Shown: positions 10,301 through 19,609 of the stretch, in pieces
How the letters are laid out: every line of letters starts with the position of its first letter
How positions within the stretch are numbered: position 1 is the first letter of the stretch
NCBI GenBank assembly: GCA_003569705.1
Contig: BGOU01000007.1
Coordinates: forward strand, 62,001 to 126,000
Direction of reading: 5' to 3'
DNA from: Nitrosarchaeum sp.
Lineage (GTDB): Archaea > Thermoproteota > Nitrososphaeria > Nitrososphaerales > Nitrosopumilaceae
Length of the DNA stretch: 64,000 bases
Position numbers and translations under genes: made by a program
Notes under the pieces: model-generated
Seen by the model: only the letters and a program-made list of their open reading frames with translations
Told to the model about the DNA's origin: nothing
The model's database searches: none

Positions 10301-10896
10301 TCACCCATCTTTGCAAGAGCGATCTCCAATCTTCTATCAGCATCATCTAGCTGTTTGATTGCCTCAGTTTTTTTCTCATCAAAGTAAGACAATCCAATTA
10401 AATCCTCAATGGTGTTTCGTTTTTCTTCGGATGTGAATTCAGATATTCTTGTAACTGTTCCTTGTTGTACTGCGTTTAGTTGACCCAGTCCAGCATTGGC
10501 AACATCGAGAAGATCCAAAATTTGACCTCTGTTTGTTGGTTTTTTATTTAGATAATATGTATTCTCACCTTTATCATCCATTTCCCTGGTGATCTCTACC
10601 GCATCAGAATCAATTGGAATCTTTCTATCAGAATTATCAAAATGAACACTGGATCTTGCCATTTTAGGTCCATGTCGATTACCTTCTATATCATGTATTA
10701 GTGATCTGAGTTTGTCAACTCTCATCATTTTTGGCTTATTTTCACCCAGAGCAAAAATTATTGCGTCAAGAATGTTACTTTTTCCAGAACCGTTAGGACC
10801 AGAGATTGAAACCAGACCAGGTTCAAACATAACAGTAGTGTTTTTGAATCCAAATGATTTGAAACCAAAGATCTCTACTTTTTTAATATGGACCAA
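7372..10896 (-). CDS. smc: Chromosome segregation protein SMC
   Basis: A complete 1174-residue SMC ATPase. The N-terminal head has Walker A GPNGSGKSN (about 33-41) and the QQGTVTRI region. Long coiled coils (about 170-500 and 680-1000) flank a hinge around 510-670 with KGIMHEDYTVAKL and GGAVIID. The C-terminal head has signature ISGGEKTLAAVVF (about 1077-1089) and Walker B FYLFDEVDAHLD with catalytic Glu near 1106. SMC dimers compact and separate chromosomes. The start is TTG at 10896, as there is no in-frame ATG before a stop. No ScpA/ScpB homologue is adjacent. The 3' end overlaps the ABC ATPase gene by 4 bases. Confidence 0.97.
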   Translation of the reverse strand: MVHIKKVEIFGFKSFGFKNTTVMFEPGLVSISGPNGSGKSNILDAIIFALGENKPKMMRVDKLRSLIHDIEGNRHGPKMARSSVHFDNSDRKIPIDSDAVEITREMDDKGENTYYLNKKPTNRGQILDLLDVANAGLGQLNAVQQGTVTRISEFTSEEKRNTIEDLIGLSYFDEKKTEAIKQLDDADRRLEIALAKMGEIKKRIDELEEERNQKLRHGVLERELNRYKAIAASNKLRAITSQKSSKEDTFNKITYEIKKFDDERVMIRNEINVLESEKSKLMTTATDYSQAKAAIDSELSSAMEQYEMDNSAIVASTKRLQQIDFRIPEIKNEIEAIDLSRIEIESNILHSKESIDETNIKKNKINDDLEILDSERNKILTEQSVAASKKSEIDNKIKLLSDQLNETKLKLSKVENEKEESQIKIKSNSDKLSDLEQAIMSFSTLKLRLESMINNHNASISELRSRISKLNSKKSKTLNDLEELDLILEKSSKAAAQYDTKIKTVKGIMHEDYTVAKLKEDSDRLGIEGLVYEMISWDKQYERSVLAVSSDWIKAIVVPDFATLLGIAEVARSKNLPKLKIIPLDAIPKFKLDLPKESGVIGVLSDYVRCNPSHSALKTFLFGNVVLADSRDSAYRISKLGHKAVTLDGEYFEAKGGAVIIDINSKISKLTKIISMSTDIDGLLESISLLKKYVLKKKHSLKKLEDSIQNYAERLSLSEQSLASTDENYSNLQSRISSAINMKQQLGTRIFELNRRNTSLLVELSAHESHIDSLNARITIVEENYASGEQTRIANELSRVNAKKSDLEKLYTTIMNEYRDKDSQLTALQTDENRKKSQIKSLYDEESSLNSQHQELENKIKELEIKKESKTVILVKLREKEQDLISTSGSSIGQLKEYDDKLKVLSEKDKELTKEINSLERQSDSLTRDLHDLIENESKLHSLLSSFGFDKNMETFDVESIVHGLNTELNSLNSLNAKAPETYLEVSYGYRSMSVRKNSLEEERNSIVKFIEDIEKDKRQTFLDAFDIVDKEIRLIFSKMTGGNAWLELQNEDDIFNSGISYLIQFPNKPKRESTSISGGEKTLAAVVFVLALQKLKPSPFYLFDEVDAHLDAPNSERLAKILEERSHESQFIIVSLKDSVVQKAKLIYGVYPKNGVSYVVTYKDKRMPSVRTS

Positions 10897-11221
10897 TGAT
10901 AATGATTTTACATTTGGTTGGATAATCGATGGTTAACAAGTTTAGTTGACATAATTGATTAATTTTTCTTGTTGTACTATCATTTTTTTCGTAATGGTCG
11001 TTATTATGAAATTAGAATTTGAAATCATGTGTAGATGTATGAGTATGATATAACCCATAAATTGAGCCTGCATATAGATAAATAACATTAAACCAATGCA
11101 TAGTTGTTTTTCAAAGTAGCACAGATTTGAAAAAAACTTTCACCCTAGAATTAGATATGAGTGTAACAGATCTTATCAATATAGAATAAAAACACACTCA
11201 AATCATAGAAATTTTAAGCGA
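10897..11221. other. Intergenic region with no recognised gene
   Basis: About 325 AT-rich bases between smc and the inositol-phosphate synthase gene. I found only trivial open frames (for example 19 codons on the plus strand near 10994) and no tRNA-like or GC-rich structured stretch. The smc promoter must lie at its left end. Confidence 0.6.
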
Positions 11222-12316
11222 TTATTTACCTTCGACGAATTTTTCACAGTCAATTTTTGCTTGAACATCAGACATTTGTTCAAGAGGATGTTTCATTAAA
11301 TACGCACTAGCTGGTATGATTGGACCTCCTATGCCTCTATCAAGGGCAATCTTTGCCAATCTAATAGCATCAATAACAATACCTGCAGAATTTGCTTTGT
11401 CATCAACTTCTAAACGAACTTCCATGTTGTAAGGAATATTAGCCCACTGTCTACCTTCAATTCGCATAAACATGAGTTTGGTGTTGCCTAAGAATGGAAT
11501 AAAATCAGAGGGACCAACGTAAATCTGATCATCTGCCAATCTCTCCTTAAGTTGACTTTGAACACTTTCAGTTTTAGAAATTCTCTTAGAGGCTAATCTG
11601 TCTTGCTCTTTCATGTTTAGAAAATCAGTATTTCCTCCAACGTTTATCTGATAAGTTTTTTCGATTTTAGTTCCACGGTCACTGCATAATTTAGCCAGTG
11701 TTCTATGAACAATAGTAGCTCCCACCTGACCTTTAATGTCATCACCAATTACAGGAATATTTTTTTCTTTGAATTTTTTAGCCCATGTTTCATCAGATGC
11801 AATGAAAGAAGGAATACAGTTTACAAAAGCAGTATTAGTGTCAAGGCAAATTTGAGCCCAAAAGGCAGTAACCTGATCAGAGCCTACGGGTAAATACGAG
11901 ACAATTATTTCAACACCGTTATCTTTGAGGATTTGTTTAATTTCTTCTGCGAGCTGTTTGTCAGTTTTTGTGGTTTGGAGTGGTTTTATTCTATTTTCAA
12001 CCCATATGCCAACTCCATCAAGGGCAGGACTTTCGTAAACTTTGGCATTAGTTTTAGGCATTGTCTCTTTTGGAATCCAGTTAACCATGTTTGGATATTC
12101 ATAAATTGCTTCATTGAGTGGTTTACCTACCTTATTATCACCTACATCAAAGCCGCATACAAAATCAATATCGTGAATTCCATATCCAGCCAGTTTATCA
12201 TGAATTATACCAGTTACTTCTTGAGAAGGATTTTGTCTATAGTACTCTATTCCCTGAATTAGACCTGCAAAACAATTACCTATACCTACCAAACCTACTC
12301 GGATTCTTTTTACCAT
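11222..12316 (-). CDS. Myo-inositol-1-phosphate synthase
   Basis: This enzyme converts glucose 6-phosphate to L-myo-inositol 1-phosphate using internal NAD redox chemistry, the first step toward archaeal phosphatidylinositol-type lipids. The 364-residue protein starts with the NAD-binding motif VGLVGIGNCFAGLIQG. It contains the family blocks VSYLPVGSDQVTAFWAQ, GDDIKGQVGATIVHR and NVGGNTDFLNM, followed by the lysine-containing active-site region SKRISKTES. Length and order match archaeal and actinobacterial INO1. It is probably monocistronic: both flanks are intergenic gaps of more than 200 bases. Confidence 0.96.
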   Translation of the reverse strand: MVKRIRVGLVGIGNCFAGLIQGIEYYRQNPSQEVTGIIHDKLAGYGIHDIDFVCGFDVGDNKVGKPLNEAIYEYPNMVNWIPKETMPKTNAKVYESPALDGVGIWVENRIKPLQTTKTDKQLAEEIKQILKDNGVEIIVSYLPVGSDQVTAFWAQICLDTNTAFVNCIPSFIASDETWAKKFKEKNIPVIGDDIKGQVGATIVHRTLAKLCSDRGTKIEKTYQINVGGNTDFLNMKEQDRLASKRISKTESVQSQLKERLADDQIYVGPSDFIPFLGNTKLMFMRIEGRQWANIPYNMEVRLEVDDKANSAGIVIDAIRLAKIALDRGIGGPIIPASAYLMKHPLEQMSDVQAKIDCEKFVEGK

Positions 12317-12556
12317 TCAGAAATTAGTGAGATTATGCAGGTTTTAAGTTTTCTTACATGGAAACACAGTAATTCTTCTTTGGTATACTTGAGAGATTTT
12401 CAAATTCGGCGAACGCATTCTGACAAACAGGACTAAAGTAAAAAACTCCACTACCAAATTCAGATTGTCATTTTTGGTGAATTATACACCAAGATATCAT
12501 AAGTCATAATATTTATCGAAATTGAATCTGCAAATTATCACTAGATGTTATTATGT

Positions 12557-13249
12557 TTACCCTCCTAGTACCATAGTTATGCCAACTACTACGACCCCAA
12601 TTATCATCATGGCAATACCAGAGCGAATCTTGTTTCTTGATGCATATTTGCCCCACGTATATCCAATAAAAAACAACATACCAAGTCCAATTACAAAAGA
12701 CAATCTAATGGCCAGCATAAGATCATCTAAAATCATAAATGGGATTAACAGTGGAATCGCAGTGGAAACAACAAGTACAAATGTCAATAAGACTACAAAC
12801 AGATCTTTTTTTGTAACCCATTCGGGTTTTTCTATTATAATGGGATCTACACGTTTTAAGATCTCATCAGATATTTCCTCTATATCTTCTTTCTTTAGTG
12901 AATCACCAACTGCAGAACTTAGATCATCTTCAATTGAAATATGAGCATCTTCCTGATCTTTTTTGAATTTTACAGACTGGGATAATCTGTAAATTTTTCC
13001 ACGTTTAATCAAATTTATCAAAACATACAAGATACCATCTATTATCCCCCAAGCAGCATTACAACCAAGAGGAATTAGGATCAACGTCTTTTTCATTTCA
13101 ATATAGTCTCCACTCGTCAAAGATAATCTCAAATAACCAATCATGACTAGAACCATTATCACACCACACATGATTTCAGCTAGTCTGTCACCCTCTGACA
13201 GGTAGTCATGTCTGAAAATTGTGAACCTTCCCTGTTCTTTGTTACTCAA
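12557..13249 (-). CDS. VIT1/CCC1-like integral membrane protein
   Basis: A 230-residue membrane protein. An N-terminal hydrophilic stretch is followed by about five hydrophobic segments: two in residues 22-85, a hydrophilic middle (about 86-150), and three from 151 to the end. The second hydrophobic segment has PLGCNAAWGIIDGILYVL, which resembles the conserved GCNxAWGxxDG block of VIT1/CCC1-family metal (Fe/Mn) transporters. The acidic loop (about 100-140, rich in Glu/Asp) could bind metal. Transport substrate and direction are inference. It is the most downstream gene of a loose minus-strand run of membrane proteins. Confidence 0.6.
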   Translation of the reverse strand: MSNKEQGRFTIFRHDYLSEGDRLAEIMCGVIMVLVMIGYLRLSLTSGDYIEMKKTLILIPLGCNAAWGIIDGILYVLINLIKRGKIYRLSQSVKFKKDQEDAHISIEDDLSSAVGDSLKKEDIEEISDEILKRVDPIIIEKPEWVTKKDLFVVLLTFVLVVSTAIPLLIPFMILDDLMLAIRLSFVIGLGMLFFIGYTWGKYASRNKIRSGIAMMIIGVVVVGITMVLGG

Positions 13250-13431
13250 TATGTGATGCTATTCTTTTTTCATATTAAAGAATATGCTAATTCTGATTTT
13301 CCTTTACATAACAAATATCAAAATTCGTACTTTGATATTAGAATTAAAAAATCAATTCATTAATTTCATTGATTCTTTTGAATAATATATTCACTCAAAG
13401 ATTATGAGAAAATTTAAGGATGATCCATATG

Positions 13432-14166
13432 CTAAGTAGGTTCGATTGGAAGATTTCCTTTATCTGAAGAGTGCTGAATTTTATGCATTATAAAATAAAT
13501 TAATTTGAGTATTGCTTCCAAGACTCCAAGAAACGCAATGAAAATTGTCAACTCTAGCATTACGGGTGGAAAATTATCAATTGCATCAACTATTTTAACA
13601 AAATCCAGATTTGGATTCAAGAGTAACGTAAATAGTAAATTAAATGGCAAAAATTTCATAATGTCTTCTGCGAGTTTTTCATTCCAATGTGCAGCTATTC
13701 TTGATGCAGAAATAATGCCAACCATAACGAGTGTTAAAATATCAAAATTAAGTGAAGTGTTTAGAGTCCACATAAAGAAAAAGCAGACGACTACCCATCC
13801 ATACATCATAGTCGGAAAAATTAGAATGTATTTTACAGCATAAAAAATTCTTTGTTTATTTAAAGATGGCATAGTACCACTTGCAGTATACGTGGTTTTT
13901 TTCTTGAAGACTTCTCTTCTGCTCAGAACACTGCTTGTCTTCCAGATAAAATAACTAAATAATAAAATTCCAATTGCCACGGGCAGTACATCTTTGAATT
14001 TTACTCCAATGTTATATTGTGAAATAGCATGTTCAAAAATATTTAATGATGTAGGTTCATTTGAAACATTTGTTGTTTTAAGATCTTCATTGTTTGATTG
14101 ACCATAAACAACTAGAAATCCTGGAATGATAAAACTCAAAACAAATAATATGAAAATTTTATTCAT
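13432..14166 (-). CDS. Membrane protein with signal-like N-terminus, unknown function
   Basis: A 244-residue protein. Residues 1-23 form a signal peptide or first membrane segment ending near VVYGQS, followed by an extracytoplasmic stretch of about 30 residues. There are then four or more hydrophobic segments (about 58-75, 108-135, 142-160 and 205-230). The C-terminus is hydrophilic. I recognise no family. It sits among other minus-strand membrane genes with gaps of about 180 bases on either side. Confidence 0.6.
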   Translation of the reverse strand: MNKIFILFVLSFIIPGFLVVYGQSNNEDLKTTNVSNEPTSLNIFEHAISQYNIGVKFKDVLPVAIGILLFSYFIWKTSSVLSRREVFKKKTTYTASGTMPSLNKQRIFYAVKYILIFPTMMYGWVVVCFFFMWTLNTSLNFDILTLVMVGIISASRIAAHWNEKLAEDIMKFLPFNLLFTLLLNPNLDFVKIVDAIDNFPPVMLELTIFIAFLGVLEAILKLIYFIMHKIQHSSDKGNLPIEPT

Positions 14167-14351
14167 GTTTTCTCTCTTTCTGAGAGTTTAAAAATTTTGT
14201 ATTAAAAACAATAATCTAATTACTACATATGAGCAATGTTGTCTAAAAAACCTCGATGTTAAAATCATAAATCCATATTTTTTCTACATCGTCTCTCATT
14301 TTAGGCATAAAGAGATACATACCATCATGGAAATTAATGGACTATAATCAG

Positions 14352-14900
14352 TCATAAATGAGATCTCTTTACTGCCCTATCACCTATCGCACCTTTGATA
14401 ATTTCGATTCCAATTAAAAATAGATGAATTGATAATAAGACACCTATCATTTGATGGGATAGAACAGGATGTGTGAAATATAATCCTGTCAAAAGTATAA
14501 AAATAATTCCCAGAACAAGCAACAAAAGGCTAATTGCTCTTGCTTTGTTTATTTGAGTAATTCCTGTTAAAATAAATCCAATTCCTTGAATTATTATAAA
14601 TAGAAAAAATAACCAACTTGACCTAGTTGTTACATCATCATGAAATACAATAAAAATAAAAAGTCCTACAACAATTGCACTAATTCCAACACCCATCTCA
14701 ATTGATCTTATAATTTTTGAATCTTTTTTCTTTAAAATTCCTTTTAGTATGCCGATAATACCAATTGCCAATACCATCATTCCAGGATATATAACATAAA
14801 CAGGAGTATACAGATTGAAAAAATGGCAACCAGATAAAACAATGAAAAATCCACCGAATACAAACTTGATGATTTTCACTCTTTCAGATTGTTGAATCAA
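14352..14900 (-). CDS. HdeD-like (DUF308-type) membrane protein, copy A
   Basis: A 182-residue protein with six hydrophobic segments separated by short loops, the layout of HdeD/DUF308 proteins. It is a close paralogue of the next gene upstream. The two share ERVKIIK at the N-terminus, FHDDVT-RSSWL in the middle, FLFIIIQG and IGIEII-GA-G at the end. DNA identity is also visible over the central third, which indicates a tandem duplication. HdeD family members are linked to acid or envelope stress in bacteria; no role is established here. Confidence 0.7.
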   Translation of the reverse strand: MIQQSERVKIIKFVFGGFFIVLSGCHFFNLYTPVYVIYPGMMVLAIGIIGILKGILKKKDSKIIRSIEMGVGISAIVVGLFIFIVFHDDVTTRSSWLFFLFIIIQGIGFILTGITQINKARAISLLLLVLGIIFILLTGLYFTHPVLSHQMIGVLLSIHLFLIGIEIIKGAIGDRAVKRSHL

Positions 14901-15000
14901 TGCTGTATCTTGTATGAATCTACGCTGAGTATAAGAGTCAATTTATAATTCAAGACTTGTCATAAACATTATCGCATTTAACCAATCAATCACCCTATGA

Positions 15001-15558
15001 TCAAGAATTTTTTACAATCTTGTTTCCTACTGCACCCGAAATAATTTCTATTCCAATTAAAAGTATATTTGTGGATAACAAGCCACTAATCATTACTATT
15101 GGCACATCAGGATATAACAATCCTATCAAAGTTACAAGCATAATTCCAATCATAATTTTTGAAATTCTAATTGCTTTTACTTTACTTCTATCAATAATTC
15201 CCGTTGCAATAAATCGAACACCTTGAATTATTATAAATAGAAAAAGCAACCAACTTGACCTAGATGTTACATCATCGTGAAATACAACAAAAACAAAAAG
15301 TGCTATAACAATTGCAGTAATTCCGATACCCACCTCAATCGTTCTTGTCATTTTGGAATCGCCTTTGTTTAAAACCCCCATCAATATGGTGATAACGCCA
15401 ATTAGTAACACAACTATGCCTGGATACGTAACGAAAAGAGGCGATGGGTTAGTTATGTTGAAAAAACGATAACCTGAAAAAACAAGAAGGGTTGCACCTA
15501 ATACAATTTTGATAATTTTTACTCTTTCGGATTTTTGAATCAATATTTTACCTTGCAT
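15001..15558 (-). CDS. HdeD-like (DUF308-type) membrane protein, copy B
   Basis: A 185-residue six-segment membrane protein, paralogous to the copy starting at 14900. Shared stretches include SERVKIIK, VFHDDVTSRSSWL and LFIIIQG. The 100-base spacer between the copies has its own AT-rich start region, so each may have its own promoter. A more distant third relative lies at 19.6-20.2 kb. Function unknown. Confidence 0.7.
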   Translation of the reverse strand: MQGKILIQKSERVKIIKIVLGATLLVFSGYRFFNITNPSPLFVTYPGIVVLLIGVITILMGVLNKGDSKMTRTIEVGIGITAIVIALFVFVVFHDDVTSRSSWLLFLFIIIQGVRFIATGIIDRSKVKAIRISKIMIGIMLVTLIGLLYPDVPIVMISGLLSTNILLIGIEIISGAVGNKIVKNS

Positions 15559-15654
15559 GAATCTATGCAGAGTATGTGAATCAATGGATAATTCTGCATG
15601 TCTAAAAATTTTCCATCTCTAAATTTAGAACTAGGTTAAACAATTTCATATGTT

Positions 15655-16290
15655 CTACTCCATTGCAATTGGCATAATGACAAACAGTGAAACTGTGATC
15701 ACAGCAAATGATGCCACACCAATTATAAAACATATCTGATTTAATCTAACAGATGAAAATTTGGTTGCTATACTTCCCAAAAATAATATTGATGCATAAA
15801 TCACGGTAAAAAGAACATAATTATCTGAATTCTGATTAGCTTGTTGAGCTTCATCCATCTTTAATTCTGCTATTTTTAATTTCTGTTCTGCTTGTTCTGC
15901 AAATGTTCGCTTGTACTCTTTCATAACAAATGGATGTGGAGGAGCATTTGGATTATCAAAGGGATTTGTATCTAACCAAGATTGAACTGCTGGTTTGAAA
16001 TCCGGACGAAACCTTTCAAAATAAAAATCACTTAGTTTTTTATCATCATTATTTACTGCGTTAACATACTCTGTAAACATCATTACATCTATCATAGTGT
16101 ATTGTCCCTGTTGGAGATTCAATTCTGATGCTTGCCTGTTTGCTGCATTTACATCAACTAATTTGAATGTCTGAATTCCACCCCACAGAGTAGACTGGTA
16201 TGCACTCCACGCAGTAAATACTATAATCAATGCCAGCAACATTACAGATAACAACTCCATCTTATTGGCAAATACTTTTTTCTCACTCAT
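15655..16290 (-). CDS. DUF4337-like membrane protein, co-transcribed with patatin
   Basis: A 211-residue protein. One membrane segment is near the N-terminus (about 11-30), followed by a long soluble region with a Gln/Glu-rich helix (about 130-155) and two C-terminal hydrophobic segments (about 155-175 and 183-205). The opening block (MELLSVMLLALIIVFTAW, then SAYQSTLWGG) resembles DUF4337 proteins. Its ATG overlaps the stop of the upstream patatin gene by 4 bases (ATGA), so the two are translationally coupled. It may anchor or modulate the lipase, but this is inference from gene order. Confidence 0.65.
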   Translation of the reverse strand: MSEKKVFANKMELLSVMLLALIIVFTAWSAYQSTLWGGIQTFKLVDVNAANRQASELNLQQGQYTMIDVMMFTEYVNAVNNDDKKLSDFYFERFRPDFKPAVQSWLDTNPFDNPNAPPHPFVMKEYKRTFAEQAEQKLKIAELKMDEAQQANQNSDNYVLFTVIYASILFLGSIATKFSSVRLNQICFIIGVASFAVITVSLFVIMPIAME

Positions 16291-17756
16291 GATTGCTTTT
16301 TTTCTTGTAGTCCTGCAGATTTCAGATATTGATGACCAAAACGTGTATCAATGTAATTAACCACATCATCGTAGCCATTCTCTATGAGTTGTTTTATTGT
16401 GTTTGATGAAAAATCAAAGATTTTTTTCGAGGTTTCGTTTTCGCTATGTTTTCTTTCAATTCGTATTACTTCGCCTATATTGAATTGTCCTTCAACCATA
16501 TTTCGATATTTCATAGATTCCACACCATGCAATTTACCATGACTTTCTGGAAAAGTATCAAGCAAATCATCTATGACACTCTGTTTTACGCCATGAGATT
16601 TTGCAATATCAATTAGTTTCTTGCTCAGACCAATAGCATCTGCAACTATCAAAAGTACATTTTGGTCTCTTTCTGATTTATCTGCAAAAGTTATGTCAAT
16701 ATTTCTATTCAAAACTCCGTCAAAATCCCAAGGAATCTCATCAATACGTGATGGATGTAAGTTGATCAATAGCACTCCTAGCTTTGGTACGGATTCTTTC
16801 AATCCTTTTACTTTGTACCAGAACTGTCTGTGAAGGATAATGAGTTGCGCTAATGGAGTATTTGCCAACAATCCACCATCCCAGAAATACCGTGTCTTTT
16901 GCTCATAGTTTTTTGTTTTAAAATTATAACTTTCTGCCTCTAGTTGAACATAATCATAACTTACAGGAACTGCTGCACTGGCAAGAACATGATCTGCAGT
17001 TATACCTTTAGGATAACGAATAACATGTTCAAATCCAATGCCAGCATCTTCGTCATATTCATCATCATCATACCCTGTGTCTTTATTCATTATGTATCTA
17101 CCATATTCTGATTTTAAAGTACCGTCTTTCTTTGCATAGCTGTCAAACACAACAGGCTTACCGTCCAATACATCAACAGCAGTTAAGAGTAATCTAGGTT
17201 GATTATCATCATGGCTTGTTGCAATTGGAAACTTTGCGAATCGTTCCAAAGAATCCTTTAGAAACTTGTTACTGTAACGATACCATCTATTTGAAAGATC
17301 AAAAAATTTGGTATCTGGTGTTGTGTGTGGTGAAGAAAAAACCTTGGGCACACCCCAAATCGAAAATTCCATTGCTGAATAATATCTTCGTGCAGCTTCA
17401 CTAGTAGCTGCGCCTTGGAAAAATTGTCTCCAATAATTCCACCATTGCATCATAGGCCCAGAAAATTTATCTGACATTGATTCCGTTGAAATATAATTCC
17501 AAAATTCTTCTAATCTCTCAGCTGATCCTTCCCAAGTTTTGTTTTCAACTACATGGCTTACCAAAATTGCTGCATTAATTGCTCCAATGGAAGTACCTGC
17601 AACAATATCAAAAATTGGTCTGTCTTTATGTTTCATCTCTGCATCTCTGTATTTTAGAAATGAATATGCTGCCTTGAAAGCGCCTACCTCATATGCTCCA
17701 AGTGAGCCTCCACCTTGAAGTACCAATGCACGTTCTACCTCTGGTATATTTTTCAC
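16287..17756 (-). CDS. Patatin-like phospholipase
   Basis: A 489-residue lipid acyl hydrolase of the patatin family. The oxyanion hole is LQGGGSLGAYEVGAF (about 13-27). The nucleophile elbow is GTSIG with Ser at about 56. The dyad Asp is in the WDGGLLANTPL block. Family members cleave fatty acyl chains, yet archaeal membranes have ether lipids, so its natural substrate here is unclear; it might act on storage, foreign or acylated compounds. The C-terminal 180 residues resemble the long patatin type. It is coupled with the downstream membrane protein by a 4-base overlap. Confidence 0.88.
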   Translation of the reverse strand: MKNIPEVERALVLQGGGSLGAYEVGAFKAAYSFLKYRDAEMKHKDRPIFDIVAGTSIGAINAAILVSHVVENKTWEGSAERLEEFWNYISTESMSDKFSGPMMQWWNYWRQFFQGAATSEAARRYYSAMEFSIWGVPKVFSSPHTTPDTKFFDLSNRWYRYSNKFLKDSLERFAKFPIATSHDDNQPRLLLTAVDVLDGKPVVFDSYAKKDGTLKSEYGRYIMNKDTGYDDDEYDEDAGIGFEHVIRYPKGITADHVLASAAVPVSYDYVQLEAESYNFKTKNYEQKTRYFWDGGLLANTPLAQLIILHRQFWYKVKGLKESVPKLGVLLINLHPSRIDEIPWDFDGVLNRNIDITFADKSERDQNVLLIVADAIGLSKKLIDIAKSHGVKQSVIDDLLDTFPESHGKLHGVESMKYRNMVEGQFNIGEVIRIERKHSENETSKKIFDFSSNTIKQLIENGYDDVVNYIDTRFGHQYLKSAGLQEKKQS

Positions 17757-17991
17757 ATATTTGCAACGAGTCTGAACAATATAACAATTGTTGAAAAATT
17801 CATTGATGAGTATAGTTTGTCTAATTATTGAATAAATTATATTTCAAGCACAGTTACAAGATTTTGGTCTAAAAAAGTCAAATGAAATCTTCCCATACAT
17901 ATCATGCACAATATAAACATGAGAAAATTCAAACCATGTAATTATTAGAATAATTTTGAGAAGTTTGGAACATCGCATCCAACTAGCATTA

Positions 17992-18450
17992 TTATAAATT
18001 ATGATTTGGTGGTATCCACCATGAATAATAAGATTGAAACATTTCTGCAAATCCATGTATGTTTATGTTTGTCATGTTCATATTTTTATGCAGTGTATCT
18101 AAGATAATCTCTAAATTGCTAGTGTGATAGTGATACAAATTGTTTGCAATATCAATCCACACATCAGCCATACTTTGAAATTCTTTTTTTGGTTCTATCT
18201 TCAAACCCATCTTTTGCAGAAATTCTTGCTGAGAGTAAATAGAAGATTCTGCAACATTACCATAAAATTTTATCTGTTCTAGATATAACTTGCAAAGTAT
18301 TTCAAAACGTCTTGTGACGGTATTTTCTACTTGTTTTTGAAAATCATCTAAATGCATGCCATAAGGAGATATGTGGCTTTGGGAATATTCATAATCTGTT
18401 TTTAATTTTGAGTTCGCTACAGGTGTTATTGTTTCATGTTTTGACGCCAA
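17992..18450 (-). CDS. Hypothetical helical protein
   Basis: A 152-residue protein with no signal peptide or membrane segment. It looks largely alpha-helical, with a polar N-terminus and an aromatic, Met-rich C-terminus ending in SWWIPPNHNL. I do not recognise a family. The 230-base gap after it holds only a low-complexity AT-rich frame that I do not call. Confidence 0.55.
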   Translation of the reverse strand: MASKHETITPVANSKLKTDYEYSQSHISPYGMHLDDFQKQVENTVTRRFEILCKLYLEQIKFYGNVAESSIYSQQEFLQKMGLKIEPKKEFQSMADVWIDIANNLYHYHTSNLEIILDTLHKNMNMTNINIHGFAEMFQSYYSWWIPPNHNL

Positions 18451-18611
18451 TTAACCAGAGATCATAATATAACACATAAAACAATAGCATGATTCTCAAG
18501 GATGAATGTCAGTACATCTGGCAGTTCCAGAACTATACCAATTATAAATAAAAGAATACTTTACGAATAAAAAGAATTTTCAAGTTAAGATAGATAGTAA
18601 TTGAATTTAGA

Positions 18612-19079
18612 TCAATTTCTACCATATGTGGAATATAGCTGTCTTGCCGCGTCTATAAGATATGCAGCACCAAGTACAAAGAACGAGTATGTTACAATTA
18701 CATCAAGAAGTGTGTATTTTATAATCTCAGGTTGATCCAATATTTCAATAAAATCAAAGACAAATAGAGAAAGGGTACAAAGTAGAAACATAAAGAAAGC
18801 CTTGATGAAAGATTTTCTTGCCAGATGAATACGGGTTGTAACGGTTTCATTATTATTTCGTGTCAAGTTTACTAGAAATGTTCCACCAGTGAGTGAAAGA
18901 CCAGTTAAGACTGCAGAAATGCTTGGATTAAGTATGTTGTCAAGAGCAAGAATTCTGTCCTTACTAATTTTTGTGCCCAAAATATTTTCAAAATCACTTT
19001 GCGCAAAAACAGAATAAATTGATGATGCAGCCAAAAATAGGGCCATTGCAAAAAGCATTGATTTAGTGTGCATGTTCAA
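18612..19079 (-). CDS. Membrane protein with signal peptide, unknown function
   Basis: A 155-residue protein. Residues 1-26 form a signal peptide ending near SVFAQS. Three hydrophobic segments follow (about 50-70, 88-108 and 120-142), with a positively charged loop containing RIHLARKSF. I recognise no family. It is on the same strand as the neighbouring 126-residue gene, with a 56-base gap. Confidence 0.6.
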   Translation of the reverse strand: MNMHTKSMLFAMALFLAASSIYSVFAQSDFENILGTKISKDRILALDNILNPSISAVLTGLSLTGGTFLVNLTRNNNETVTTRIHLARKSFIKAFFMFLLCTLSLFVFDFIEILDQPEIIKYTLLDVIVTYSFFVLGAAYLIDAARQLYSTYGRN

Positions 19080-19135
19080 TCTTTTTCAAGAACAGAATCA
19101 ACATAAAGATTACGATATATGAAAAAATGGATTTA

Positions 19136-19516
19136 TCATGTTTTTTTATTTTCAGGTTTTTTTAGTACGTTGAGATCAAACTCTTTTCGCAAGACGGATT
19201 TTAGTTTATTGTTTGCAAACACTTCCACTGTTATCTTAAATGTCATTTTATTGAGAGGGATGTTATACGGGGTTATTGTTATTGTGTGATCGCCTGTATT
19301 CCTATTAGGAAAATCAAGAGACGGGAGTTGAAATGACGGTTTGTCTATTTTCAAGTATTGATTATTTAGATCATCAGTCTTTGTAATTACGGTGATACTA
19401 TCAAATTTTTCTTCATTATTTTTTAGATTAAGTGTAATTGTAGAAAATTTATCTGAGTCAATTTTTGAATTTGAGATTTTTAATTTCTCAAATACCAGTC
19501 CTTTTTTACCAAACAA
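19136..19516 (-). CDS. Small beta-rich protein, CARDB/Ig-like
   Basis: A 126-residue protein. Alternating patterns such as FSTITLNLKNNEEKFDSI and TFKITVEVFANNKLKSVL look like one Ig-like (CARDB-type) beta-sandwich domain. There is no signal peptide, and the C-terminus is lysine-rich. This fold prediction is by pattern only; no function is assigned. Confidence 0.5.
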   Translation of the reverse strand: MFGKKGLVFEKLKISNSKIDSDKFSTITLNLKNNEEKFDSITVITKTDDLNNQYLKIDKPSFQLPSLDFPNRNTGDHTITITPYNIPLNKMTFKITVEVFANNKLKSVLRKEFDLNVLKKPENKKT

Positions 19517-19609
19517 TTCTAAAACCCAGCAAAGACTGTAAATTCGAAAGATAAGAACTTTATTTTATGTGTGATGTGTAAATTATTTTCAGAAAAATAA
19601 AATTATACT

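Noticed and set aside
17844-18056. A minus-strand frame of 70 codons overlapping the 17992 gene
   Set aside because: It runs out of frame through a better gene and continues into AT-rich noncoding sequence.
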